Notes: generated by a model from the letters alone, not told the origin. A stretch of DNA of 64,000 bases from an uncultured bacterium (GCA_903826405.1 CAIKEH010000008.1:81276-145275); one strand, 5' to 3'; numbered from the stretch's first letter, positions 10,548-21,348 are shown. Made by a program: numbers and translations.

Positions 10548-12692
10548 TCAAGAATTTAATTTTCCCTTCACTTTGGCGATCACTTCTTCGGCAATACCAT
10601 TGGGCGCCGGGTTATAGTGTGAGAATTCCATGGTGGAGGTGGCACGCCCGGAAGAAAGTGAGCGGAGTTGGGTCACATATCCGAACATCTCACTCAAGGG
10701 TACTTTAGCCTTGATGACCTGTGCTCCAGCACGGCTATCCATGCCTTCAAGCATTCCACGGCGTCGATTCAAGTCGCCAGTAACATCACCCATGTACTGC
10801 TCAGGAGTGATTACTTCCACCCGCATGATAGGCTCCAGCAAGACGGGCTTTGCCTTGCGGGCAGCCTCGCGGAATCCGCTCTTGGCGCACAATTCGAAAG
10901 ACATCGAGTCGGAGTCGACCGCATGGAAACCGCCGTCGAAAACCCTGACCTTCATGTTCTCCACAGGGTAGTTGGCCAATACGCCATTACCCATGGACTG
11001 TTCAAAACCCTTTTGTATAGCGGGAACGAATTCACGGGGGATGGAGCCACCGAAAATATCATTCACGAACTGGAATTGTTTTCCGGGATTCTCCTTCATC
11101 CACTCTTCGTCAGCGGGACCAAATTCGAAAATAATGTCGGCGAACTTACCTCGTCCACCGGTCTGCTTCTTCAGCGTTTCACGATGTTCAATGGTAGCCT
11201 GGAAGGCCTCTTTATAGGCCACCTGAGGAGCACCTTGATTGATTTCGACTTTGAATTCACGCTTCATCCTGTCCACAATGATCTCCAGATGGAGTTCTCC
11301 CATACCGCTCAGGATGGTCTGGCCGGAATCTTCATCCGTCTTCACGCGTAAAGTAGGATCTTCTTCGACGAGTTTGGAGATGGCGAGCCCCATTTTGTCG
11401 ACATCAGCCTGCGCTTTGGGTTCCACCGCGATGGAAATGACCGGCTCGGGAATGAACATGTTCTCCAGAACGATGGGATGATCCTCATCACAGAGTGTAT
11501 CTCCTGTTTTGATCTCCTTGAAACCAACAGCCGCTCCAATATCACCTGCCTCGATGAATTCGATCGGATTTTGCTTGTTCGCATGCATCTGCATGATACG
11601 GCTGATCCTTTCATTCTTGCCACTGCGCATATTCTTCACATAAGAGCCGGCTTCTAATTTACCACTGTAACAGCGGAAGAAGGCAAGCCTTCCCACAAAA
11701 GGATCGGTCATGATCTTGAAAGCCAGAGCGGCGAAAGGTTCCTTGGAGTCAGGCTTGCGGGTGATCTCCTCATTCGTGTCCGGATTTATCCCCTTGATAG
11801 CCTCGATGTCCACAGGGCTCGGCAAATAACGTACCACGCAGTCGAGCATGGTCTGTACACCCTTATTCTTGAATGCTGAACCGCAAAGCATGGGCACGAT
11901 CGACATGTCGATGGTGGCTTTACGGATAGCTGCATGTATTTCAGCTTCACTAATCGTGTCGGGGTTGTCGAAGAATTTTTCCATCAGAGAATCATCATAT
12001 TCGGCTACCGCCTCAATGAGTTGACCTCTCCAATAATCCACTTCCTCCTTCATATCTTCTGGGATCGGCACTTCTTCATAAGTCATGCCCTGCGTGGTAT
12101 CGTTCCAGATGATCCCTTTCATGGTGACAAGGTCAACGATGCCCTTGAACCCATCTTCGGCACCGATCGGGAGTTGCAGAGGTACTGATTTTGCTCCCAA
12201 CATCTCACGGACCTGCTTGACCACATTGAGGAAATCCGCACCCGCGCGATCCATCTTATTGACGAATCCGAGGCGGGGTACATTATATCGGTTGGCCTGG
12301 CGCCAAACGGTCTCCGATTGCGGCTCCACTCCGTCAACGGCAGAAAATAGCGCAACTAACCCGTCCAGTACGCGCATGGAACGTTCCACCTCCACGGTGA
12401 AGTCCACGTGACCTGGAGTATCTATGATGTTGAACTTATACTTTTTGGAATCCGCATCCACCTGACCCTGCTGTGTAGGGAAATTCCAGAAACAAGTGAC
12501 TGCTGCCGATGTGATCGTGATTCCACGTTCTTTTTCTTGTTCCATCCAATCGGTTGTGGCTGCACCATCGTGCACCTCGCCTATCTTGTGGGACATGCCC
12601 GTATAATAAAGGATACGCTCTGTGCAGGTGGTCTTGCCTGCGTCGATATGCGCCGCTATACCGAAATTTCGTTGAAATCTTAAGTCTGCCAT
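10548..12692 (-). CDS. fusA: Elongation factor G
   Basis: [32 protein letters not shown]... GTPase motifs [26 protein letters not shown]. Confidence 0.98.
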   Translation of the reverse strand: MADLRFQRNFGIAAHIDAGKTTCTERILYYTGMSHKIGEVHDGAATTDWMEQEKERGITITSAAVTCFWNFPTQQGQVDADSKKYKFNIIDTPGHVDFTVEVERSMRVLDGLVALFSAVDGVEPQSETVWRQANRYNVPRLGFVNKMDRAGADFLNVVKQVREMLGAKSVPLQLPIGAEDGFKGIVDLVTMKGIIWNDTTQGMTYEEVPIPEDMKEEVDYWRGQLIEAVAEYDDSLMEKFFDNPDTISEAEIHAAIRKATIDMSIVPMLCGSAFKNKGVQTMLDCVVRYLPSPVDIEAIKGINPDTNEEITRKPDSKEPFAALAFKIMTDPFVGRLAFFRCYSGKLEAGSYVKNMRSGKNERISRIMQMHANKQNPIEFIEAGDIGAAVGFKEIKTGDTLCDEDHPIVLENMFIPEPVISIAVEPKAQADVDKMGLAISKLVEEDPTLRVKTDEDSGQTILSGMGELHLEIIVDRMKREFKVEINQGAPQVAYKEAFQATIEHRETLKKQTGGRGKFADIIFEFGPADEEWMKENPGKQFQFVNDIFGGSIPREFVPAIQKGFEQSMGNGVLANYPVENMKVRVFDGGFHAVDSDSMSFELCAKSGFREAARKAKPVLLEPIMRVEVITPEQYMGDVTGDLNRRRGMLEGMDSRAGAQVIKAKVPLSEMFGYVTQLRSLSSGRATSTMEFSHYNPAPNGIAEEVIAKVKGKLNS

Positions 12693-12824
12693 GACTATTT
12701 GAATTGGGTTGATGTTGTTTGGATCACCTGGATCCGCCAAGTTTCTATGCCATCCCTCACATCCTTGACTGTTGTGGTCAAGAGTCTTGAAGAATGACGT
12801 GCGACCTCACGGATTTTAAGGGTG

Positions 12825-12855
12825 CAAAGTTATACATAAAATCCCATACCACAAG
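12825..12855 (-). promoter_or_regulatory. Putative promoter for fusA
   Basis: Minus strand cTTG-N19-TAacTTTG upstream of fusA. Confidence 0.55.
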
Positions 12856-13063
12856 TGGAGTTCTGCAGCACGAATTATTCCTCTTGTACGGCCATTCGAT
12901 TGGCCATGCTGATTCCGAGTGGGAGAATGCCAACTGACTGCCGAGCAACCCGAAAAATTCATGTAAAGTTCACTCTGTGGGTATCCTTTTTCAGTGATCA
13001 TGGGTCTGGTTGGACCGACGACGGGCGTGCAGCAAAACAGTGAACCCTTTTAAGAATCGCTGA

Positions 13064-13097
13064 CAAAAAAAAAGCTGCCCTTTGGCAGCTTTTTTTG
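13064..13097 (-). terminator. Rho-independent terminator after rpsL-rpsG
   Basis: aaaaaaaaagctgccctttggcagctttttt: perfect stem with A/T flanks, immediately downstream of rpsG. Confidence 0.85.
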
Positions 13098-13111
13098 TAA
13101 ATGCTATTCCA

Positions 13112-13579
13112 TCAGACCTTGAAGTGAGCGAATGCCTTGTTAGCTTCGGCCATCTTGTGTGTGTCTTCTTTTTTCTTGAATGCTCCACCTTCGCCCTTGC
13201 TTGCCGCGAGGATCTCGCCGGCCAGTTTATCAGCCATGCTGCGGCCATTCCTATCCCGGGCAAATCTTACGAGCCACTTGATGCTGAGTGAAAGTTTGCG
13301 GTCAGCACGCACCTCGGTGGGAATCTGGAAGGTGGCGCCACCAATACGACGACTACGAACTTCAACAGCAGGCGTGACATTGACCAATGCCCTTTTCCAT
13401 ATCTCATACCCATTCTCACCTGAGTTCTTGGAGACCTTCTCGATGGCGTCATAGAAAATGGTCAGTGACGCACCCTTCTTGCCTTGCCACATCAGGTTGT
13501 TGACAAATCGACTCACCAGCATATCGTTGAACTTCGGGTCCGGTGCTAAGGGTAACTTTTTGGCTCTGGCTTTCCTCAT
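13112..13579 (-). CDS. rpsG: 30S ribosomal protein S7
   Basis: ORF 155 aa [35 protein letters not shown]. Confidence 0.97.
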   Translation of the reverse strand: MRKARAKKLPLAPDPKFNDMLVSRFVNNLMWQGKKGASLTIFYDAIEKVSKNSGENGYEIWKRALVNVTPAVEVRSRRIGGATFQIPTEVRADRKLSLSIKWLVRFARDRNGRSMADKLAGEILAASKGEGGAFKKKEDTHKMAEANKAFAHFKV

Positions 13580-13606
13580 GAATGATAAAGTTTCTTGATT
13601 GGTAGG

Positions 13607-13996
13607 TTATTTTTTGCCGGCTTGTTGCTTCACACGTTTGGTTCCGTACTTCGAACGGCTCTTCTTACGATCCTTCACACCAGCAGTATCAAGACTGCCA
13701 CGAACGATGTGGTAACGGACACCGGGTAGATCCTTAACACGACCTCCACGGATGAGCACGATAGAGTGTTCTTGCAGGTTATGGCCTTCCCCGGGGATAT
13801 ATGCGATTACCTCCAACTTGTTCGTCAATCGAACCTTGGCTACCTTGCGGAGCGCCGAGTTGGGCTTTTTGGGAGTAGTCGTATAAACACGGGTACATAC
13901 ACCACGCCGTTGCGGACAGGAATCAAGAGCTCTGGATTTGCTCTTCGCACGGATGATATCCCTTCCTTTTCTGACTAATTGCTGGATAGTAGGCAT
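13607..13996 (-). CDS. rpsL: 30S ribosomal protein S12
   Basis: [15 protein letters not shown]...[21 protein letters not shown]...; start set inside the track ORF. Confidence 0.97.
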   Translation of the reverse strand: MPTIQQLVRKGRDIIRAKSKSRALDSCPQRRGVCTRVYTTTPKKPNSALRKVAKVRLTNKLEVIAYIPGEGHNLQEHSIVLIRGGRVKDLPGVRYHIVRGSLDTAGVKDRKKSRSKYGTKRVKQQAGKK

Positions 13997-14021
13997 TATT
14001 CCCTGATTTTTAACGGGAGGG

Positions 14022-14052
14022 CAAAGGTAGGGGGAAAAAATTAAAGCACAAA
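14022..14052 (-). promoter_or_regulatory. Bacteroidota-type promoter for rpsL-rpsG
   Basis: Minus strand TTTG-N19-TAccTTTG, 26 nt upstream of rpsL. Confidence 0.75.
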
Positions 14053-14123
14053 GTTGATGTGCAAAAAATTCAATGCCGGCAACAAGTGCCGGGCGAATAA
14101 ACCTCAGGGACAAAATGTAAGGG

Positions 14124-15188
14124 TCAAACTTTGAACATCCAGTCGTGGATGTCCGGCGCGCTTCCGTCTCGAATGGCCATCAGTTTGCTCTTGATGGTTG
14201 GGCAATAATGCCAGTCCTCCACCTTGAACTCCATGATCAATTCCTTGTATCTCAATTCTTTGATAGGTGCAACCGTGGCAGCGGTACCCGTACCGAAGAC
14301 TTCCTTCAAAGTTCCGGCCTTGTAAGCATGGGCGATCTCTTCTATGGAAATCGGCCGCTCTTCAACCATAATACCTTCGTCATCGAGCATGGTGATGACA
14401 CTGTCCCGGGTTACCCCGGTCAGGATGGTTCCGGAATTGAGATCCGGAGTGATGGCCCTGTTCCCAATGATGAAGAACACGTTCATCGTTCCGATCTCCT
14501 GGACATATTTATGATGGGTCGCATCTGTCCAGAGCACCTGATCATATCCTTGATTCTTTGCTTCAGCAGTGGCATGCATGGCGGCACCATAATTTCCAGC
14601 CGTCTTCACGTAACCGACGCCGCCCGGAACTGCTCGTACATAGAATTCCTCGACATATATCCGCATCGGAGCCGCGTAATAAGGCCCGGTGGGGCTGAGC
14701 AGGATCATGAATTTATACGTATCCGAAGGCTTCACGCCGATATATGTATCCGTGGAGAACATGAAAGGACGGATATAGAGGGAAAAGTCATCTTTCTGCG
14801 GTATCCAGGCACTATCCATCCCGACAAGCTTGCGCATACCTTCAATAAAAAGGTCCTCGGGTACCTGAGGCATGCACATCCTCTCGGCAGAAATATTGAA
14901 CCGCCTGTAGTTATCATGTGGGCGGAAGATGAAAGGATTCCCCTCCCCGTCCTTGTAGGCCTTGATCCCTTCAAAAATAGCTTGGCCATAATGCAGTGCC
15001 GCGGTTGAAGGGTCCATCAACAAGGGTTGATAAGGCCGGATCAGGGGTTTCTGCCATTTACCATCCTGATAATCCACTTCCAGCATATGATCCGTGAAAT
15101 AATGTCCAAAAGGAATGTTATTCATGTCCATATCCGGCAATCTCGATCTTTCCACACTGCTGATGCTGATATCCAAAGCTGAGGCCAT
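14124..15188 (-). CDS. ilvE: Branched-chain amino acid aminotransferase
   Basis: ORF 354 aa; [51 protein letters not shown] (PLP fold IV). Confidence 0.95.
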   Translation of the reverse strand: MASALDISISSVERSRLPDMDMNNIPFGHYFTDHMLEVDYQDGKWQKPLIRPYQPLLMDPSTAALHYGQAIFEGIKAYKDGEGNPFIFRPHDNYRRFNISAERMCMPQVPEDLFIEGMRKLVGMDSAWIPQKDDFSLYIRPFMFSTDTYIGVKPSDTYKFMILLSPTGPYYAAPMRIYVEEFYVRAVPGGVGYVKTAGNYGAAMHATAEAKNQGYDQVLWTDATHHKYVQEIGTMNVFFIIGNRAITPDLNSGTILTGVTRDSVITMLDDEGIMVEERPISIEEIAHAYKAGTLKEVFGTGTAATVAPIKELRYKELIMEFKVEDWHYCPTIKSKLMAIRDGSAPDIHDWMFKV

Positions 15189-15210
15189 AACACTATTTTT
15201 GTAAGAACGG

Positions 15211-15242
15211 CAAAGTTAAACTAACAGTCATTAGTTTCCAAA
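15211..15242 (-). promoter_or_regulatory. Putative promoter for ilvE
   Basis: Minus strand TTTG-N20-TAacTTTG upstream of ilvE. Confidence 0.6.
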
Positions 15243-15246
15243 CCAC

Positions 15247-15756
15247 ATGGCAGTTTCATCACAGAAATTCGAGCAGGTTAAACTCACACCATCCATGACC
15301 ATGGATTGGTATGGCAACCGTCTCGTAGGTGCACCAGGTTCCTTATCCGCAAAGGGTAATTCAGCGCCAATCGCGGAAAATTCGGACCATTTTGAAAGAA
15401 AAGAGGTGCTTGTTTTCCTGAAAGTTGAACTGAACCACACCCGTAAAACCGAAGACATCAATTTTCTGAGCGAGATCCTGAGGGCATGCCGGCTTTCCCT
15501 GACAGACATAGCCCTGTTTGATGGGGCAGGGCCCGGTGATCTGGACACATTGAGAACGCAATGCGACCCCAGGACGATGCTGATGATCGGGATCACCCCC
15601 GCTGAAGTGGGCCTACCCATACATTTCCCGCATTTCCAATTACAGATGTTCGACGGTATCCAATTGTTATCTTTACCACCCATCGGTGATTTCAGGAATG
15701 ACAAGGTCCTTAAGTCCAAACTCTGGAATCTACTCAAACAAATATTCTCCCTCTGA
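15247..15756 (+). CDS. Hypothetical protein, possible DNA polymerase III psi (HolD)-like
   Basis: ORF 169 aa abutting rdgB; C-terminal pattern PPIGDFRNDKVLKSKLWNLLKQIF resembles the psi C-terminus. Confidence 0.8.
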   Translation: MAVSSQKFEQVKLTPSMTMDWYGNRLVGAPGSLSAKGNSAPIAENSDHFERKEVLVFLKVELNHTRKTEDINFLSEILRACRLSLTDIALFDGAGPGDLDTLRTQCDPRTMLMIGITPAEVGLPIHFPHFQLQMFDGIQLLSLPPIGDFRNDKVLKSKLWNLLKQIFSL

Positions 15757-16356
15757 ATGGAGCCGGTCGACCTGATCTTCGCCACGAACAATATGCATAA
15801 GGTTGCAGAAATCAGGGCGATACTACCCCCAACATTGCAGGTACGATCATTAACGGAAGCGGGTATAATCAAGGATATACCCGAACTGTTTCATACCCTT
15901 GATGAGAACTCATTGGAAAAAGCACGCATCATCCATGAAATGACAGGCATGCATTGTTTCAGCGAGGATACTGGCTTGGAGGTGGATTCACTGGGTGGTG
16001 AACCCGGGGTCCATTCCGCGCGTTATGCAGGCGTCGGGCGGTCAGCCGTGGAAAATACCCGCCTGCTTTTGGAACGACTGAAGGACAAAAAAGATCGTGC
16101 AGCACAATTCCGAACCGTCATCACCCTCATCTGGGATTCCCGGGTCGTTCAGTTTGAAGGTGTCTGCAAGGGACATATTGTTGAAAAACCAAAAGGGGAT
16201 CTGGGATTCGGATATGATCCCATTTTCATACCTGAGCAGGAAACCAGGACCTTTGCCGAAATGGATCTTTCAGAAAAAAACAGATTCAGCCACCGGCGAA
16301 AGGCCATGGATAGGCTCATTAAATATTTGAATGAACTGATTGTGAATGACAAATAA
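15757..16356 (+). CDS. rdgB: XTP/dITP (non-canonical purine NTP) pyrophosphatase
   Basis: ORF 199 aa; DLIFATNNMHKVAEIRAIL, FSEDTGLEVDSLGGEPGVHSARYAG, GFGYDPIFIP, SHRRKAM. Confidence 0.93.
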   Translation: MEPVDLIFATNNMHKVAEIRAILPPTLQVRSLTEAGIIKDIPELFHTLDENSLEKARIIHEMTGMHCFSEDTGLEVDSLGGEPGVHSARYAGVGRSAVENTRLLLERLKDKKDRAAQFRTVITLIWDSRVVQFEGVCKGHIVEKPKGDLGFGYDPIFIPEQETRTFAEMDLSEKNRFSHRRKAMDRLIKYLNELIVNDK

Positions 16357-16392
16357 ATCGGATTTTGGACTCTGAAATGATTCCCATCATAA

Positions 16393-16950
16393 ATGAATGA
16401 GGCAAGCAACCATATTCTACTGGATAGCGACTTAATTCAAGGATCCATAGAGGGGAAACCCCGGATGCAGGAGGAACTTTACAAGCGTTTCTCCCCTAAA
16501 ATGTATGCGGTCAGTTTAAGATATGCCTCAAAAGCGGAAGATGCCCAAGATATTCTTCAGGAAGGCTTCATCAAGGTTTTCCGAAACCTGGTCAAATTCA
16601 GGGGAGATGGATCCTTCGAGGGATGGATGAGACGAATTTTCGTCAACACTGCCATTGAACATTACCGAAAATCATCCAAGCTGTTCCCGGTAAATGAAAC
16701 ACAGGCTGAACAGGTTGAAGACAAGGATTGGTCCGCTTTTGAAAAACTTTCCGTCAAGGATCTGATCGCCATGATACAGCAATTGTCCCCAGGATACAGA
16801 ACCGTCTTCAACCTATATGTGGTGGAAGGTTATACCCACCGAGAGATCGGTGAAATATTGGGGATCAATGAAGGGACAAGCAAATCACAATTGGCTCGGG
16901 CCAAGGTGATATTGCAGCATAAGATCATCAACCAAATGAAAAATCAATAG
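16393..16950 (+). CDS. ECF-family RNA polymerase sigma factor
   Basis: ORF 185 aa with sigma70 region 2 (YASKAEDAQDILQEGFIKVFRNL) and region 4 (GYTHREIGEILGINEGTSKSQLARAK). Confidence 0.9.
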   Translation: MNEASNHILLDSDLIQGSIEGKPRMQEELYKRFSPKMYAVSLRYASKAEDAQDILQEGFIKVFRNLVKFRGDGSFEGWMRRIFVNTAIEHYRKSSKLFPVNETQAEQVEDKDWSAFEKLSVKDLIAMIQQLSPGYRTVFNLYVVEGYTHREIGEILGINEGTSKSQLARAKVILQHKIINQMKNQ

Positions 16951-16961
16951 CAGGATAGCGG

Positions 16962-17747
16962 ATGGATTGGCGGAAAAAATTATATCACCATGAGGCACCC
17001 CCACCGGACAAGACATGGGCGGCCATCGCCAATCAGTTGAAGGACGATCCAGCAGACCTTCGGAGGAGATTGGCCGACCAAGAGATATCGCCCCCTGCCC
17101 AAGTCTGGTCAGAAATCCGACAGCATCTCGACCAGGATGACATTCAGAAAGAATTTAAAACCATCCCTATACGCAAAATGCCATTCTGGCAATATGCAGC
17201 TGCGGCAGTTGTAGTAGGTTTTACGGCTCTGGGTGTCTTTTATCTCACCCCTCATGGTGAATCTCCGAAAATGCAGGTGAAAATGGCCACCAGTATTTCC
17301 TCCACGGCTAAAAAATGGAAGGACTCCCGTTCCCTTAACGATTCCTTACGCAATTCTTCAAGTCCATCCATTGTTGATACTATCTCCCGTAATATCATAC
17401 ATGGAAATGCCGACCAAATTGGTTCAAATCAAAAGAACGAGAGTTCATCAGCAGAGATATCTGAAGAACGTGAAAAAGCAAAGGTCCAACCTAAAATGAC
17501 CAATGTAGAAGGCCAATATATACATCTGGCAAAAGGAATGGCCCAGTACGATCGAATCTCCTACAAATGTCAGGATCTGATACCCTGCCTCATGAAAAAA
17601 GACAAAAATACTTCATCCTCCACCAGAGCGTGCACGGAACAGGTGGAAAAGTGGAAATCGCAATTAGGTAAAGCCGGGTTCATCCCCTCCGGTGACAACT
17701 TCTTCGACATAGCAGAAATGGTCGATTATCTGAAAAAGAATAAATAA
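16962..17747 (+). CDS. Putative membrane anti-sigma-like protein
   Basis: ORF 261 aa immediately downstream of sigma factor; single TM segment WQYAAAAVVVGFTALGVFYLT; duplicated N-terminal motif. Confidence 0.65.
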   Translation: MDWRKKLYHHEAPPPDKTWAAIANQLKDDPADLRRRLADQEISPPAQVWSEIRQHLDQDDIQKEFKTIPIRKMPFWQYAAAAVVVGFTALGVFYLTPHGESPKMQVKMATSISSTAKKWKDSRSLNDSLRNSSSPSIVDTISRNIIHGNADQIGSNQKNESSSAEISEEREKAKVQPKMTNVEGQYIHLAKGMAQYDRISYKCQDLIPCLMKKDKNTSSSTRACTEQVEKWKSQLGKAGFIPSGDNFFDIAEMVDYLKKNK

Positions 17748-17774
17748 CTAGATATCCAATAATCATTCCTACAC

Positions 17775-18221
17775 ATGTCCAGAAACAGGATGATTTTGCC
17801 GGCTACTTTCCCTTTCCGAACGGAAATACCCGTACGTATAACCGATATCAACTACGGAAAGCATTTGGGAAATGACAAGGTACTTACCTTGGCGAGTGAG
17901 GCACGAGTGCAATTCATCCGACACCTTGGCTTCCATGAATGGGACATCGCTGGCGCGGGCCTCATCATGGCCGATGCAGCGATCGAATTCCGACAGGAGA
18001 TCAATTACGGGGATAAACTGATGGTATTCGTCGCAGCCTCCAATATCCAACGATCGGGATTCGATCTTTTTTACAAATTCATGAAAGATGATGGTCACGA
18101 TCCTGCCTGTGCAGCTGTAGTCAGGACCGGCATGGTCTGTTTTGATTACGCGGAAAAAAAAGTGAGGGGTATACCAGAATCATTTCGAGAAAAATTATCC
18201 TCCTTCGAAGTTGAAATGTGA
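17775..18221 (+). CDS. Thioesterase (hotdog-fold) family protein
   Basis: ORF 148 aa; VRITDINYGKHLGNDKVLTLASEARVQFI resembles 4HBT/acyl-ACP thioesterase. Confidence 0.75.
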   Translation: MSRNRMILPATFPFRTEIPVRITDINYGKHLGNDKVLTLASEARVQFIRHLGFHEWDIAGAGLIMADAAIEFRQEINYGDKLMVFVAASNIQRSGFDLFYKFMKDDGHDPACAAVVRTGMVCFDYAEKKVRGIPESFREKLSSFEVEM

Positions 18222-18228
18222 ACTTCAA

Positions 18229-18966
18229 TCACCTTTTTTCATTCCAGATCTTCCAACTTTCCTCGGCCTGCAGGCTCAACATCTCGCTACCATTCGCAAT
18301 GGTTGCTCCTCGCCTCTCACCAGCTTCCAGAAAACCCGTCTTTTCCGGATTGTATACAAGGTCGAACAGAAAATGCTGCGGACCCAAAGCATCATAAGGT
18401 ATCTCCGGCAGCCCACCAACATCAGGATACATGCCCAGAGGCGTAGTATTGATGATGAGTCTTGTCGAATGTATGATATCCGGTGTGAGTGAGGCATAGT
18501 CTAGCACGCCTGGGGATCTCGTACGGCTTACTTCCCGAAAAGGAATGCCCATTTTTGTCAATACAAAATGAACGGCTTTGGCTGCTCCACCAGTTCCGAG
18601 GACTAATGCTGTGTCGTGAGAAGAATGCCATTTTTTCCTGAGTGAGATCTCGAATCCGATCACATCGGTATTGTGTCCATGTAGCTTACCATGAATGAGC
18701 CTGATACAATTGCAAGCCCCCATCTGCTTAACTTCCTCATCCATTTGATCCAGGAAAGGAATGACCTGTTGCTTATAAGGAATGGTTACGTTAAGTCCGC
18801 AGAGTTCAGGTTCTTTTTCGACAAGGCCAGGCAATGCCTGGATATCTTCAAGTGGGAATAATTCATAACGGCAATCCCTTATGCCTTCCCTTTCGAATTT
18901 GTCGGTGAAATATTTTTTGGAGAAGGAATGGCTGAGTGGAAATCCTATGAGACCGAACACCCTCAT
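18229..18966 (-). CDS. aroE: Shikimate dehydrogenase
   Basis: ORF 245 aa; GLIGFPLSHSFSKKYFT, GLNVTIPYKQ, ALVLGTGGAAKAV, NTTPLGMYP. Confidence 0.93.
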   Translation of the reverse strand: MRVFGLIGFPLSHSFSKKYFTDKFEREGIRDCRYELFPLEDIQALPGLVEKEPELCGLNVTIPYKQQVIPFLDQMDEEVKQMGACNCIRLIHGKLHGHNTDVIGFEISLRKKWHSSHDTALVLGTGGAAKAVHFVLTKMGIPFREVSRTRSPGVLDYASLTPDIIHSTRLIINTTPLGMYPDVGGLPEIPYDALGPQHFLFDLVYNPEKTGFLEAGERRGATIANGSEMLSLQAEESWKIWNEKR

Positions 18967-19736
18967 TTACCGTTCTCTTTGTCCAGAAAAAGATGGAAAG
19001 TATCACCACGCAACCCCACCCTCATGGCTTCCAGAGGAAGTACTTCATATGGCGCAATATTACCCAGATTGACATTGCATCCTAATAACTCGATGAAATA
19101 CAATTGTTGCGCTTTTTGTGGAGCCTCCCAAATGATTTTTTCACCGGGTATACGGGTAAGGATCTCTTGGACTAGACCTTCGCGGACCTCGCCGCTACCA
19201 CGATATATACCCACATTCCCTGCCTCACGTGCTTCGGCGATCACGTATGAGGAGCCGGAGTCCAGTTCAGCCTGCATCAATTCTATCCATTTATATGGAG
19301 GAATGATGTGAGCGGCATCTTTACTGCCCACTTCGCTTAGGACAGTGCCATATTTAGTAAGCTTCTCAATATATCCGCATTTTTCAGAATGGGGTATGGT
19401 GATGGATCCATCACTGACTTCTATGTAGGTGATCTGGTAATCTTTGCAAATGCTGATATAGTCGTCGAATTGTCCCCTGACCAGGAATGCTTCGAAGAGG
19501 GTGCCGCCAAAATAGACGGGGATACCTGCCGACTGATAGATCTCGATCTTCTCACGCAAGTTGGGTGTGACATATGATGTACCGAAACCAAGCTTGACGA
19601 TGTCCACATGAGGATGTGCCACGCTCAGGAAATTCTTGGCCTCCTCTATGCTCAGCCCTTTGTCCATGACCATCGTGATCCCTGAACTGCGGGGCTTTGC
19701 GTTTCGTAACGGTATTTGGGTCAGGTTGAAATTCAT
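18963..19736 (-). CDS. Phosphosulfolactate synthase (ComA) family protein
   Basis: ORF 257 aa; KPRSSGITMVMDKGLS, DIVKLGFGTS, IYFGGTLFE, EVGSKD, VIAEAREAGNVGIY motifs of the ComA family. Confidence 0.85.
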   Translation of the reverse strand: MNFNLTQIPLRNAKPRSSGITMVMDKGLSIEEAKNFLSVAHPHVDIVKLGFGTSYVTPNLREKIEIYQSAGIPVYFGGTLFEAFLVRGQFDDYISICKDYQITYIEVSDGSITIPHSEKCGYIEKLTKYGTVLSEVGSKDAAHIIPPYKWIELMQAELDSGSSYVIAEAREAGNVGIYRGSGEVREGLVQEILTRIPGEKIIWEAPQKAQQLYFIELLGCNVNLGNIAPYEVLPLEAMRVGLRGDTFHLFLDKENGK

Positions 19737-19821
19737 AGCCTTTAGAGAGATTGTATGAATGCACGAAAATAAGCATAATGACGCTTATTGTAACGAAATT
19801 GGTCTTGGAAGTCTAGGACGG

Positions 19822-21243
19822 TCAATTGTTCCTGCCCCGCCTGTTTCTGGCGATGAGTTCGACAACTTGTGTATTCTGAAGTATGGAAGGCTCCAATGCT
19901 ATGAATTTTTTTATCCCTTTGGGATCGCGGGTCATGGCGTTTTCCAAGACAAGCATGCCTTCCTTATGCCGCCCGCTGGCAAAAAGTACAGCCGCATGGT
20001 AGTATAGGAAAATCGGTTTCAGTCCAGTGACCTGATACGATAACCGAGCCTGCTTATCTGCTTCCTCTAACATGTCCGCTTTTATCAGACAGCGGATCAG
20101 TGCCTCCCGGCCTGCGATTTTTCTGGGGCGGTGCTGTACCGCCAGGGTGAAATGGTGAATGGCTTCCCTGAACCTCCGGAGACCCAGTAGGCTTTCTCCC
20201 ATCGCCAGATTATATTCCGGCTGGTTACGGTGAATGCGTAATGCCATCTCCAGATATTTGACCGACTGATTCCAATTCTTCTCATTAATATAAGTGACAG
20301 CCACCTTGAAATGCAATTTCGATTCCTCGGGGTTCAAATGAGAGGCCTTTCGATAATAGAATCTGGCCTGTGCATGATTTTTCAGCTTTTCATAGCAATG
20401 ACCAATGGCTTCGTAAATCACATCCTCGGGACGGGAAAGTTCAACCACTTTCTCCAAGGCTTCAATGGCATACCCGTATTTGCGCATCCGGATGAAAGCA
20501 TCCGCCATATTCCGGTATGCGTAATCGAATTTCTCGTTGATGACCAGCGCATATTTGTAAGCATCAACGGATTTTTCGAACAGCTTCAGGCCCTGATAGG
20601 CAGCGGCGAGATTGAACCAGGCCAATTCGCTATAAGGATACTCATCGATTATGGCCTGATGTATCCTGATGCTTTCTTCATTCCTTCCGGTAAAATCTGT
20701 CCAAAAACAGATCTTGTACAAGGCCTCTTCATTATTGGGTTCGGATTCCAGAATAAGATGCAGACAATCGAATATCTTATCGAACTCCTCATAGTCGTCG
20801 TATACATCAGCTAATTCGAAAAGCAGGTTTACACGATCCTCCCCATCGAATCGCAGTATGGCATTCTGAAGCAGTTCCACCGCCTGCTCCTGCTGATCGA
20901 GCGCCAGGTATGCATCCGTCTTCAAAATATAAATATCAATGTCGTTGCCATCCAGTATCTCCGCATGGCGAAGTAATTCCAGTGCCTCGGCATATTGCCT
21001 ACCCGCAATCAGCAAATCGGCTTTTTTGACCAAAAGTGAACAAGAGAAGGGGTATTGTGCAATTGCAGCTTCGGCGGCCTCCATCGCCAAAGGGAGCTGG
21101 TCATTCTCATCAAAGTGGTCAATTATCCGTTCAAAGGATTCCTCAGTGAGGAAACCGGGGGACTTGCCCGATTTGAGGTTGTTAAACTGGTTCAACAAGT
21201 CCCGAATGTCATCTTTTTCTTCGTGGTATGGATCCTGACTCAT
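19822..21243 (-). CDS. TPR-repeat protein
   Basis: ORF 473 aa with many 34-residue helical repeats (e.g. ELAWFNLAAAYQGLKLFEKSVDAYKYAL). Confidence 0.85.
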   Translation of the reverse strand: MSQDPYHEEKDDIRDLLNQFNNLKSGKSPGFLTEESFERIIDHFDENDQLPLAMEAAEAAIAQYPFSCSLLVKKADLLIAGRQYAEALELLRHAEILDGNDIDIYILKTDAYLALDQQEQAVELLQNAILRFDGEDRVNLLFELADVYDDYEEFDKIFDCLHLILESEPNNEEALYKICFWTDFTGRNEESIRIHQAIIDEYPYSELAWFNLAAAYQGLKLFEKSVDAYKYALVINEKFDYAYRNMADAFIRMRKYGYAIEALEKVVELSRPEDVIYEAIGHCYEKLKNHAQARFYYRKASHLNPEESKLHFKVAVTYINEKNWNQSVKYLEMALRIHRNQPEYNLAMGESLLGLRRFREAIHHFTLAVQHRPRKIAGREALIRCLIKADMLEEADKQARLSYQVTGLKPIFLYYHAAVLFASGRHKEGMLVLENAMTRDPKGIKKFIALEPSILQNTQVVELIARNRRGRNN

Positions 21244-21348
21244 GCTGTATAGGTTATTGTAATTTAATCAATTGCGGCAGCATGTCCAATAGAACCCGCT
21301 CTTTTTATCCCCATATCTATTAAAAACCTACTTTTTTATGATGGATGG

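Noticed and set aside
8-10551. Plus-strand ORFs across the ribosomal cluster and the 10255..10551 minus ORF
   Set aside because: Antisense or out-of-frame to confidently identified ribosomal protein genes, or spanning a promoter and terminator.
14145-15008. 287 aa plus-strand ORF opposite ilvE
   Set aside because: Antisense to a clear ilvE; no domain-like sequence.
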